The notes under the pieces: generated by a model
Databases searched by the model: none
Told to the model about the DNA's origin: nothing
The model's input: only the letters and a program-made list of their open reading frames with translations
Made by a program: the position numbers and the translations under genes
Shown: piece by piece, positions 57,392-64,000 of the stretch
Numbering within the stretch: position 1 is the first letter of the stretch
Layout: each line of letters opens with the position of its first letter
Source: Mesorhizobium sp. WSM3860
GTDB lineage: Bacteria; Pseudomonadota; Alphaproteobacteria; Rhizobiales; Rhizobiaceae
Direction of reading: 5' to 3'
NCBI RefSeq assembly: GCF_002294995.1
Contig: NZ_NSGF01000012.1
Span: 62,001 to 126,000 of the forward strand
Length of the DNA stretch: 64,000 nt

Positions 57392-59388
57392 GCGCGCCTT
57401 TTCCATTTCTCGCGACGCGCTTGCGAGGCCTCGCCCGTCGTCGGTTCTGTCGGGTCCATGGTGTCCTGTCTCGGAGCATGGCGCAGGCCGTGCAGCAGGT
57501 CCGGCTCCGAAGCAGGTCTCAGCCGCTCGCGCAACGCCGCCCAGTCGTCCGCCCTGTTGGTCGACAGCCCGAGCATTTCCGCCATCGCCATGGCGTAAAC
57601 CTGAGCGTCCAGGCAATGATTGTCCGGCCGCAGGCGTTTCCATTCCTCATGGAACTTGCCGCGCACGACCTCGGCGACGAAGGCTTCGGCCGTGAGCTGC
57701 AGGAAATATTCCTTCGGCAGGAAGTCGCCGAAATGCACGTAGCCAGGCGGATCGGCCGGCTCGCCGGACCGCAGGCCGGGCTTGTGCAGATTGGCGAATA
57801 GCTCGGACTTCAAGCCCCATGTCCCGACCGGCCATAGCATGGCGCTGCCGAAACGCTTGCGCCTGCCGCGCTTGGTGACCGACTTCTTCGCCGGGACGCT
57901 GACTGCCGGCACACCGCGCCCGCCGACGCCCTTGACGGCATAGGCATTGGGGCGCCGCCGGCACCATTCGAGAACCTGGTTGGTGCGGCCGCCGTCGCCG
58001 CCGTCCACCGCCAGCGCCTCGATCCGGCGCCAGCTGCCGAAAGCGTCGTCGAGCGGCCTGGCGAAGAACTCACCGAGCTTCGTCCAGGCGCCTTCGCCGG
58101 TGTTGTCCGTCACACCCGCGAAGAAGCGGACGCCTAGCACCCAGCACTGCCGGTCTTCGCCGAAGGCGACGACGACGGTCCAGATGCCATTGTGCTGCAC
58201 GTCGGCGCCGGCGACGAGAATAAGCCCTTCGGCAGGGATCTTCATTTCCGCGAAGGGTTCGCGGCGCTCCATCAGCCGCTCGTATTCCGGCGCGTTGCCC
58301 TTCACCTTGGCGGGCAGGCCGTACACCAGATTGAAAATACCCTTGTCGCCGAGACCGCCGGACTTGGAGTGGTTGAGTATGTCCTCCGCGATCGCTTCGT
58401 AGCTCATCATCAGCGAGATGAAGGCATCGACATGGAAGCCGGGGTGCCGGTCAGGACCGGCCAGGGTCGCGATATACCGCCCATTGCGGACGCCGATGAC
58501 CCGCTCCGTTTCGCTGATGATGTGACCGCAATGCGGGCAGACATAGAAGCTCTTGTGCGGATGCAGTCGATCGAGGTGGAAGCCCTCGTGCGACTGGACG
58601 AACTCTTCGCGACATTCAACGCAGGCAATATTCCAGAAACGCTGGTCGGAGCGCTTGAAGGAGCGGTCGATTCGGCAATGCCCCGGCAGATCGCCCAGTT
58701 CATCGCCGGTGTCGATCTCAGGCGTCGACAGCTCGAAGATCTTGAAGGCCTTCGTGCGCCGGAAGGCGGTGAATCGACCGAAGAAGAGCGTTTCCGGATC
58801 GTCGCCGCTGACATGCGTCTGCCACTTCGAGACCTCATCTTTCACGCCGTAGCGCGTGGTCTTGCCCGAGAGATCGGTCGCGACGTTGGCGTTGGCGAGC
58901 ATCAGCGATCCGCCGGCGAAGCGCTTTTCGTAGATGGTCGAGCCCGAGCCGGATCGGCTCACGGCCGGGAAGATGACCTCCTTGCCGGTTTCCCTTTGCC
59001 ACGCCTCGATCAGCGGCTGCAGCTTCTGGCTGTTCATGTCCTGCAGGAAGTCGATCGACGGCAGGCCATAGATGGTGTTGTCCGGCGCGGTGTCGGCGAT
59101 GTAGAGCGACCACGCAAGGGCAAGGATCGAGACGCCGGTCTGCTGCGACTTCCGCACCGTCACCAGATTGCAGGGATGGTCCAGCGACAGGCAGTCGGCG
59201 ATCTCGCCGAGATAGGGCGCGTCGTCGAGCGCCCAGAGCTCTCCCTTTTTCGGTCCGTCGACCAGCACGATGTTCGCCGGCAGCCAGTCGCGAAAGCGTG
59301 CCGGCGGGCGCGGCCTGATCGCCTCCGCCAGTGCCATGCCGGCTAGGCGGAGCGCTCCCGGATGGCCGCGCCCGACATGGATGCTCAT
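57388..59388 (-). CDS. Terminase large subunit (lambda GpA family)
   Basis: 666 residues. The N-terminal ATPase has VRKSQQTGVSILALAW, a variant Walker A, and TRYGVKDEVSKWQTHV near Walker B. A zinc finger follows in CVECREEF ... CPHCGH. The C-terminal nuclease part has GADVQHNGIWTVVVAFGED and VDGGDGGRTNQVLEW. It packages the genome with cohesive-end cleavage in lambda-like phages. It overlaps the small subunit by four bases. Confidence 0.95.
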   Translation of the reverse strand: MSIHVGRGHPGALRLAGMALAEAIRPRPPARFRDWLPANIVLVDGPKKGELWALDDAPYLGEIADCLSLDHPCNLVTVRKSQQTGVSILALAWSLYIADTAPDNTIYGLPSIDFLQDMNSQKLQPLIEAWQRETGKEVIFPAVSRSGSGSTIYEKRFAGGSLMLANANVATDLSGKTTRYGVKDEVSKWQTHVSGDDPETLFFGRFTAFRRTKAFKIFELSTPEIDTGDELGDLPGHCRIDRSFKRSDQRFWNIACVECREEFVQSHEGFHLDRLHPHKSFYVCPHCGHIISETERVIGVRNGRYIATLAGPDRHPGFHVDAFISLMMSYEAIAEDILNHSKSGGLGDKGIFNLVYGLPAKVKGNAPEYERLMERREPFAEMKIPAEGLILVAGADVQHNGIWTVVVAFGEDRQCWVLGVRFFAGVTDNTGEGAWTKLGEFFARPLDDAFGSWRRIEALAVDGGDGGRTNQVLEWCRRRPNAYAVKGVGGRGVPAVSVPAKKSVTKRGRRKRFGSAMLWPVGTWGLKSELFANLHKPGLRSGEPADPPGYVHFGDFLPKEYFLQLTAEAFVAEVVRGKFHEEWKRLRPDNHCLDAQVYAMAMAEMLGLSTNRADDWAALRERLRPASEPDLLHGLRHAPRQDTMDPTEPTTGEASQARREKWKRRA

Positions 59389-59972
59389 AACTCTTCGTCC
59401 TCGAGCGCCTCGTCGTGTTCGGCCGCCTTTTCGATGATTGCGCCCAGGCGATCGGCAATCTCGCTGTTGAGGTCGAAGGCGATCTGTCGGAGCAACACAC
59501 GCAGTCCGTGGGAGCCCTCTCGCGAGACAGCCAAAGCCATGTCGTCGGCCTTGTTCTGCAGGCGCGCGATGCTCGACTGGATCTCCCGGCCGCAGATGGT
59601 CAGGGCCTCGCGCATGCGGTCGGCGCGAACGAGCTGGCCGATCTCTTCCTGCCGCCGCAGCTTTTCGCGTCCGACTTTCAGCCAGGCGTCTTGCCGAAGC
59701 GCTTCGTCGCGCGACGTGCTGGAGTTGGCCGGCGGAGCCGACGGCGCGTCCCTGCGAGCGACCGCAATCTTCTCGGAGCTGGCGAACTCGCCGCGGTAGT
59801 GATCGTAGTGCGCCAGCGAGAAGCGCATGATCCGGTCGCGAGCGTCGCGCTCGACGGGAAGGTCGTGCTCCTCGACCAGGCGCCGCACGAGTTTGGTCAC
59901 GGCCTGCTTTGTGACGCCATCGCGCGCCGCAACGTCGGCCGGCGTCGCCATCACGGTTTCTTCAGACGGCAT
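59385..59972 (-). CDS. Probable terminase small subunit / DNA-binding protein
   Basis: 195 residues. ATPADVAARDGVTKQAVTKLVRRLVEEHDLPVERDARDRIMRFSLAHYDHYRG is a helix-turn-helix with wing, and the C-terminal helical part (EEIGQLVRADRMREALTICGREIQSSIARLQNKADDMALAVSREGSHGLRVLLRQIAFDLNSEIADRLG) resembles Nu1-type terminase small subunits. It is translationally coupled to the large subunit. GGAAG precedes the first ATG. Confidence 0.82.
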   Translation of the reverse strand: MPSEETVMATPADVAARDGVTKQAVTKLVRRLVEEHDLPVERDARDRIMRFSLAHYDHYRGEFASSEKIAVARRDAPSAPPANSSTSRDEALRQDAWLKVGREKLRRQEEIGQLVRADRMREALTICGREIQSSIARLQNKADDMALAVSREGSHGLRVLLRQIAFDLNSEIADRLGAIIEKAAEHDEALEDEEL

Positions 59973-60126
59973 TCAGACAACTTCCTTCGGGCCGCTGACA
60001 ACCCTGACAACCCAACTTTTTCGATGGTGCGACTGGCGGAAATCCAGCGGCCGGTCTGCCCGTCCGCGGTCGAGGAGCGGGATACGGTCCCTAAACTTTA
60101 CACGGCTGGCGCGGCTGTCTTGCGGG

Positions 60127-60735
60127 TCAGTCGAAGAAGCCGGGGAGCATGAAGCTGATCTCATGCATGACCCGCGGCGGCAGCTCGCGGTTGGCAAAGG
60201 TTGTGAACTCTTGCGCCGTGTCGCCCTTGACCATCTCAGCGGGGATGATGACGCCTGAATCGACGAACGAGATGGGCCTGCCCCACCTCGTCGAGGAGCG
60301 GTTCGGAGCGTAGACGTGGCCGCGCAAGCCCATGGCTGTTACGCGATTTGGAAACCGGCCTGCCTTGGTGAAATCTCCGGCAAACAGCCGCCGCGTGCCG
60401 AAGGGCGAAGCGGTCACGCCTGCCCGCGTCTCGCGCGGCTTGAAGTATTTGAGCGAGATGTCGCCGCCCTGTGTGCGCATGGCATAGGCGAGCTCGCCAT
60501 AGTTGGCGCGCTCGACCTTGATCGCCCTGCGGATCGTCCGGTATGGCAGGCCCGTCTGGCTGGCCAGTGTCCGCGTCAGCTTGGTGCGTAACCGATCGCC
60601 GACATGATTGATGGCTCGCGCCAACACCAAGCTGCGCTGCATCTCGCTCAAGCGGCCCAGCGCGTTGTCGAGCCGCTTGAGCCCGGAGAGATCGGCCCAC
60701 CTGATCGTCAGCAAGCCGTCCACGTGGCACTCCAA
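60127..60735 (-). CDS. Phage minor tail protein Z-like (202 residues)
   Basis: WADLSGLKRLDNALGRLSEMQRSLVLARAINHVGDRLRTKLTRTLASQTGLPYRTIRRAIKVERANYGELAYAMRTQGGDISLKYFKPRETRAGVTASPFGTRRLFAG matches the prophage GpZ family, which in lambda acts at head-tail joining. It is unusually placed upstream of the terminase genes. A 154-base gap separates it from the small subunit; I see no gene there. Confidence 0.75.
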   Translation of the reverse strand: MECHVDGLLTIRWADLSGLKRLDNALGRLSEMQRSLVLARAINHVGDRLRTKLTRTLASQTGLPYRTIRRAIKVERANYGELAYAMRTQGGDISLKYFKPRETRAGVTASPFGTRRLFAGDFTKAGRFPNRVTAMGLRGHVYAPNRSSTRWGRPISFVDSGVIIPAEMVKGDTAQEFTTFANRELPPRVMHEISFMLPGFFD

Positions 60736-60744
60736 AAATGAAAA

Positions 60745-60770
60745 GCCCCGGTCGCGAGGAGCGCCGGGGC
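60745..60770 (-). terminator. Intrinsic terminator between early/unknown gene and structural block
   Basis: A 7-bp stem GCCCCGG / CCGGGGC with a 12-base loop, followed on the minus strand by TTTTCATTTTT. It would end transcripts coming from the replication genes before the head operon. Confidence 0.7.
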
Positions 60771-60818
60771 GAGTTCTTTCTTACCGTGATCAGGTCTAAG
60801 TCAAGTTTCTGCCGCGCG

Positions 60819-61655
60819 TCAACGGACGGACGCAGTTTTTTTCGCGCGCTGACCCGCAGCGCTGTCCGCCAACCAGATCCCCGGTCTGTCCTCGTCGAGC
60901 CAAGGCGTCATAGAGCGATCGCAAGACAGCAGCCGATGCGCGATAAGCTGCGGCCCGAGCTCGGCCTCGAGCCGGCGCAGCGCCGCGACCCAGACCTGGT
61001 AGTCGAGCCGACCCATGATGTCGCCGCTCGGATCGGACACGAACTCGTATTTGCGGTAGGCGCCCTTCGCCGGCCGCTTGAGGCGCTCGTCATAGCCATG
61101 CACCTCGATGTCGTAGGTCTGGCCGTTGTTGTCGGTCACGCGCTTCATCACGAACCAGGCCGGCTTGCCGCTGCGCTCGGCCAGCCGCACCCTCGCCGGC
61201 TCCGCGCCCCAGTCCGGCTCTCGCCCCAGAATGGCGGTTCCGACGACCAGGCTGACGATCCCCTCGCCGCGCTGCGCCTGCGAACGGGCGCCATATCGCT
61301 CAACCGCGCGCGCCACATAAAGTTCGGCCAAGCCGTGCGTATCCGGCCAATCGGCCAAGGCATTCCAGCCCTGCGGGATGATGACCTCGCAAGCGGCCAG
61401 CCCCGCGGCAGCCCGACCGACCGTCACCGCATCCTCGTGCGGCTCGCCCTGCTCGATCCAGAAGTTCTCGTAGTCGTTGCGGCCGCCGTCTATCAGCGCG
61501 CCAAGCTCGCCAAAGCTGGTGATCTTGCTCCATGAGGAAGCCTGGAGCATGCGCCAGGCCGAATGTGGATTTTCCAGACCTTCCACGCCACCGCCCTTCG
61601 GCAACTCATGGACGAAGGCCCAGGTCAACAGCTCTTCTATGTTCACCGTCTTCAT
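60819..61655 (-). CDS. Phage protein of unknown function (278 residues)
   Basis: MKTVNIEELLTWAFVHELPKGGGVEGLENPHSAWRMLQASSWSKITSFGELGALIDGGRNDYENFWIEQGEPHEDAVTVGRAAAGL. It includes a central EVHGYDERLKRPAKGAYRKYEFVSDPSGDIMGRLDYQVWVAALRRLEAELG. Similar genes lie between primase/helicase and terminase in rhizobial prophages, without known role. The second of two ATGs is chosen because GAAGGGG is eight to nine bases before it. Confidence 0.75.
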   Translation of the reverse strand: MKTVNIEELLTWAFVHELPKGGGVEGLENPHSAWRMLQASSWSKITSFGELGALIDGGRNDYENFWIEQGEPHEDAVTVGRAAAGLAACEVIIPQGWNALADWPDTHGLAELYVARAVERYGARSQAQRGEGIVSLVVGTAILGREPDWGAEPARVRLAERSGKPAWFVMKRVTDNNGQTYDIEVHGYDERLKRPAKGAYRKYEFVSDPSGDIMGRLDYQVWVAALRRLEAELGPQLIAHRLLSCDRSMTPWLDEDRPGIWLADSAAGQRAKKTASVR

Positions 61656-61670
61656 GTGCATTCACCCCTT

Positions 61671-61718
61671 CGTCCCAATTTTCGTCTTATCGACCCAACT
61701 CGCTGCTATTCGACCCAA
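61671..61718. repeat. Three direct repeats with exact 20-bp period
   Basis: CGTCCCAA, CGACCCAA and CGACCCAA start at 61671, 61691 and 61711, each followed by a TCG-like motif. Exact two-turn spacing just upstream of the 278-residue gene suggests protein binding (operator or iteron). The rest of the 61656-61995 gap shows no gene. Confidence 0.5.
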
Positions 61719-61995
61719 ATCGAAAAACAGGAAAGCGAACAAAAGCAGCCGGGTAAGCGGAGTGCCGGGATCGAAGGGGCGCAAGGGACGATGAAATCCG
61801 CGCCATACATGAAACGCCCCGCCATTCCTCTTTGCCCTCCATTTGATCTCATCGCGCGCACGGACAAACCGAGAAGAATCGACCCTAGCGTCCCTCGCGT
61901 CCTAGTCTGCTGTTTTCCCAAACCCTTTCAGTCCGGCTCCCCGCCCCAACTCGCACTCTTCCGTCCCTCGCGGCCTTGGCGAAAGGGGGAAAGGG

Positions 61996-63807
61996 TCAGC
62001 CTTCATAGCCGTATGCCTCCGGCGAAGGCCCCGGGTCGCGACCTGGCGACCTGACGAACTCATCCTTGACCTTGATGCCGCGGTAAATCGTGGTGCCGCT
62101 TTTTGCCTTCCAGAAGCGCTTCATCGCGCCTTCGGGCGATCGCCAGGTCAGCCGCGTGTAGTCGGGCAGCTTGCGCGAGAACGTCGACGACTTGAACTCG
62201 GCCGCGCCCTCACGGGCTGCCCAGTTGGCGTAGCCGAGATGCAAGTCGCCCGGCGAGGTCTCGTCATCCTCCTTGCCCGTCACGATGCAAGCGTTGCGCA
62301 GGAAGGCGCCGATCGGATCGCTCTCTTCCCGATATTCCCGCGTCGCGGCGAGCACGCTTTCCGGCGGCCTGAGGCCATAGTTCAGATAGTCGACCGTTCC
62401 CCTCACCAGCCAGGCGAATACGCCGTCGGCTTCTGCGCGCAGCTTCTTGGGCAAATCACGATCGATCCTGTCCTTGGGGATCTGGACTTCCCAAGGCACG
62501 AGGTAAACGCGGCGCCAGATGCCGTCGGAGGTGTCGTCGATGCGCGGCTTATGGTTGCCCGAAAGCAGGATCTTGAACTGCGGCACCACCTCGAAGAAAT
62601 CCTGGTGCAGCCGGCGCACCGCGATCTTCTCGCCGCCGGTCAACGTCTTGATCAGCGCGTCCTTGAGCTTGACCCCCATTTCAGGCTCGGAGGCCGCGAC
62701 CAGCCGGGCGCCGGGCAGGCGCGCGAGGTCCGGCGTCGCCTCATTGCCCCCTCGTCTGGTGTCGCCGGCGAAACTGTCGATCGACAGCGTCACCGCAAAG
62801 TCGCCGAAGATCGAGCAGAGCAGGTCGACGAAGGTCGACTTGCCGTTCGAACCGGCGCCGTAGAAGAACACCAGGCATTGCTCGACCGTGAGGCCGAGCA
62901 GGCAATAGCCTGCAAAACGCTGCAGGAAGCCCCTGATCTCGGGATCGGGCTGCACCTCTTTCAGGAAGGCGTCGAAGACCGGCGCCGCAGCACCCGGCCG
63001 ATAGTCGGCCTCGCCGCTTTTCGAGATCAGGTCGACGGGGTTGTGGAGGTCGAGGCGCGGCTGCCACTCATAGACAGGATCCTGCGGATCAGATTCCTCG
63101 TGCTCCATCCGCACGAAGCGCAGCGTGCCGGAGCGGCAGTTGAAGGCGTAGACATCCTTGTTGAGGTCGCCCACCATCCTGGCCACATGCGGCAGCGCCT
63201 CCTTCATCATGTTGTCCAGCTTCGAGGAACCGGCCGAGCTCTTCGCATGGCGATGCCGTGACGATTTCCTGGCGTTGGCGCTCTTCTGCGCCTCATTGGC
63301 CGCGTCGATGATGTCTTCCAGCTCCATCAGCCGGCCGAGCTTCTCGGCGTCCCAGTCCTTCCTTGGCGCGCCTAAGCGCTTGCGCTCCAGGCGGGCGTTC
63401 CGGCCGGCCTCCAGCGCCCTCTCCTCATCCTCGGTCGCGGTCAGCAGAGCGGCCTCGGCCGAGATCAACTCGGCGGTTTTCTGCGCCAGCGGCCGGACCA
63501 CCGACCCATCTTCGTCCTCTTTCCAGCGCGTGCCGTCGAAGCCGTGCCAGCCGACGCGCGCCACATGCAGCACGCGCGAGCCGTAACGGATCAGGAAACG
63601 GCGTCCGTTGCCGATATCCGTCTCCGGCTCCGAGGCGCAGTCGCTCAGAACCGACTGCTCGTCGAGCTGTTCGGGAAGCTGTCGCCGCGTTTCACGCGCG
63701 CCGGGCAAGGGGGATCGGGGCTCTATGCCATAAGCCGCAGCCTGCCGCTGGGCTTCCACGAGCACGGCGGCCACCTCGTCCGGCATGGCGGGCTTCTTGC
63801 TGCTCAC
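61996..63807 (-). CDS. SF3 helicase of the phage/plasmid primase (D5/P4 alpha) family
   Basis: About 603 residues from GTG (VSSKKPAMPDEVAAVLVEAQRQ). The C-terminal half has Walker A FFYGAGSNGKSTFVDLL, the D5_N region before it, GARLVAASEPEMG (Walker B region), and GGEKIAVRRLHQDFFEVVPQFKILLSGNHKPRIDDTSDGIWRRV (sensor and Arg finger). It drives phage replication initiation as a hexameric helicase. The GTG overlaps the stop of the Toprim gene (GTGA), so the two are translated together. An ATG 21 bases on is an alternative. Confidence 0.93.
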   Translation of the reverse strand: MSSKKPAMPDEVAAVLVEAQRQAAAYGIEPRSPLPGARETRRQLPEQLDEQSVLSDCASEPETDIGNGRRFLIRYGSRVLHVARVGWHGFDGTRWKEDEDGSVVRPLAQKTAELISAEAALLTATEDEERALEAGRNARLERKRLGAPRKDWDAEKLGRLMELEDIIDAANEAQKSANARKSSRHRHAKSSAGSSKLDNMMKEALPHVARMVGDLNKDVYAFNCRSGTLRFVRMEHEESDPQDPVYEWQPRLDLHNPVDLISKSGEADYRPGAAAPVFDAFLKEVQPDPEIRGFLQRFAGYCLLGLTVEQCLVFFYGAGSNGKSTFVDLLCSIFGDFAVTLSIDSFAGDTRRGGNEATPDLARLPGARLVAASEPEMGVKLKDALIKTLTGGEKIAVRRLHQDFFEVVPQFKILLSGNHKPRIDDTSDGIWRRVYLVPWEVQIPKDRIDRDLPKKLRAEADGVFAWLVRGTVDYLNYGLRPPESVLAATREYREESDPIGAFLRNACIVTGKEDDETSPGDLHLGYANWAAREGAAEFKSSTFSRKLPDYTRLTWRSPEGAMKRFWKAKSGTTIYRGIKVKDEFVRSPGRDPGPSPEAYGYEG

Positions 63808-64000
63808 GCCACCCTCTTCGCCGCTTCCGCCGCCATGGAAGCGAAGTCGCTTCCGGGGCGTGGCCAGACGATCGGAATCGCCCTGCCCGGCCTCGCATGC
63901 CTGGCGCGGGCGCGCGCCATGGCGGCTGCCGTCATCACGCGCTCGGAGTCGCCGTCGGCAAGCAGCACCAGCTCGGTGACGTGCTGCGCAACCCACATCG
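63804..64000 (-). CDS. Toprim-domain primase, C-terminal end (cut by window edge)
   Basis: About 64 residues of the end are visible: VTELVLLADGDSERVMTAAAMARARARHARPGRAIPIVWPRPGSDFASMAAEAAKRVA. LADGD is the DxD of a Toprim metal site, and the WPRPGSDFASM end is typical of phage primases of this kind. It would form a primase-helicase pair with the SF3 helicase. The start lies beyond 64,000. Confidence 0.75.
   Translation of the reverse strand, partial: MWVAQHVTELVLLADGDSERVMTAAAMARARARHARPGRAIPIVWPRPGSDFASMAAEAAKRVA

Larger units (their letters stand above)
33462..64000 (-). mobile_element. Prophage with lambda-type head and P2-type contractile tail (right end beyond window)
   Basis: A continuous minus-strand block with replication, packaging, head, tail and lysis genes in standard order, many joined by ATGA or TGATG overlaps. 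Terminase GpA, portal, S49 protease/scaffold, decoration and capsid E are lambda-like; V, W, J, I, sheath FI, tube FII, U, X and D are P2-like, so the particle should be a myovirus. Head and tail genes are all open, apart from the split V gene. No integrase or repressor is in the window, so the left boundary near 33.46 kb is set by the last lysis gene only. Confidence 0.9.

Noticed and set aside
1..64000. CRISPR arrays, rRNA genes and insertion sequences
   Set aside because: No regularly spaced repeats of CRISPR size, no rRNA sequence and no transposase-like protein were seen.

Overview
The window looks like chromosome of a Mesorhizobium-type rhizobium (Alphaproteobacteria, Phyllobacteriaceae). 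It is GC-rich, it carries families typical of that group (DUF768, DUF6894, a Rhizobium etli-type asparaginase, a bet operon beginning betI-betC), and it has several promoter-like sites matching the rhizobial general-stress sigma factor RpoE2/EcfG. The assignment rests on gene content only.

Positions 1-22,700 are ordinary core metabolism. A truncated MocR-type regulator faces PaiB-like and LysE-like genes. A HerA-like ATPase is followed by divergent methylmalonyl-CoA mutase (mutA-mutB), a GreA/GreB factor, a Tat-exported beta-helix protein, a rhizobial L-asparaginase and a thiolase-like enzyme. The choline-sulfate to glycine-betaine operon follows (betI, betC, a PLP-dependent dehydratase-like gene, betA, betB) behind a clear BetI-type operator. 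A PH-like membrane protein and a GDP-mannose pair (a ManC-AGE fusion and a phosphomannomutase) close this part.

A tRNA-Pro(CGG) gene at 22,895-22,971 marks the start of about 10 kb of accessory DNA (23-33.4 kb). It holds many small, mostly lineage-restricted genes: a J-domain/winged-helix protein, an SRAP peptidase, an XRE regulator, a PilZ protein, a small ATP-dependent DNA ligase with two DUF768 genes, a DUF6894 protein and a short Tat-signal protein. It also holds decayed gene fragments, a duplicated 160-bp element with a hairpin, a possible stress-induced small RNA, and several GGAAC-N16/17-NGTT sites, two of them palindromic and able to fire in both directions.

From about 33.46 kb to beyond the right edge lies a prophage, read almost entirely on the minus strand. 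In transcription order it has a Toprim primase (cut by the window end), an SF3 helicase, an unknown gene, a terminator, a gpZ-like protein, terminase, a lambda-type head module (portal, S49 protease with nested scaffold, decoration protein, capsid E), and a P2-type contractile tail (V, W, J, I, fibres, sheath, tube, chaperone, tape measure, U, X, D). A lysis cassette follows (muramidase with a C-terminal membrane helix, a 36-residue membrane peptide, overlapping spanins). Three genes look like added cargo: a receiver-only response regulator between tail genes U and X, and two small plus-strand genes. No integrase lies in the window, so the attachment site is unresolved; tRNA-Pro is only a candidate.
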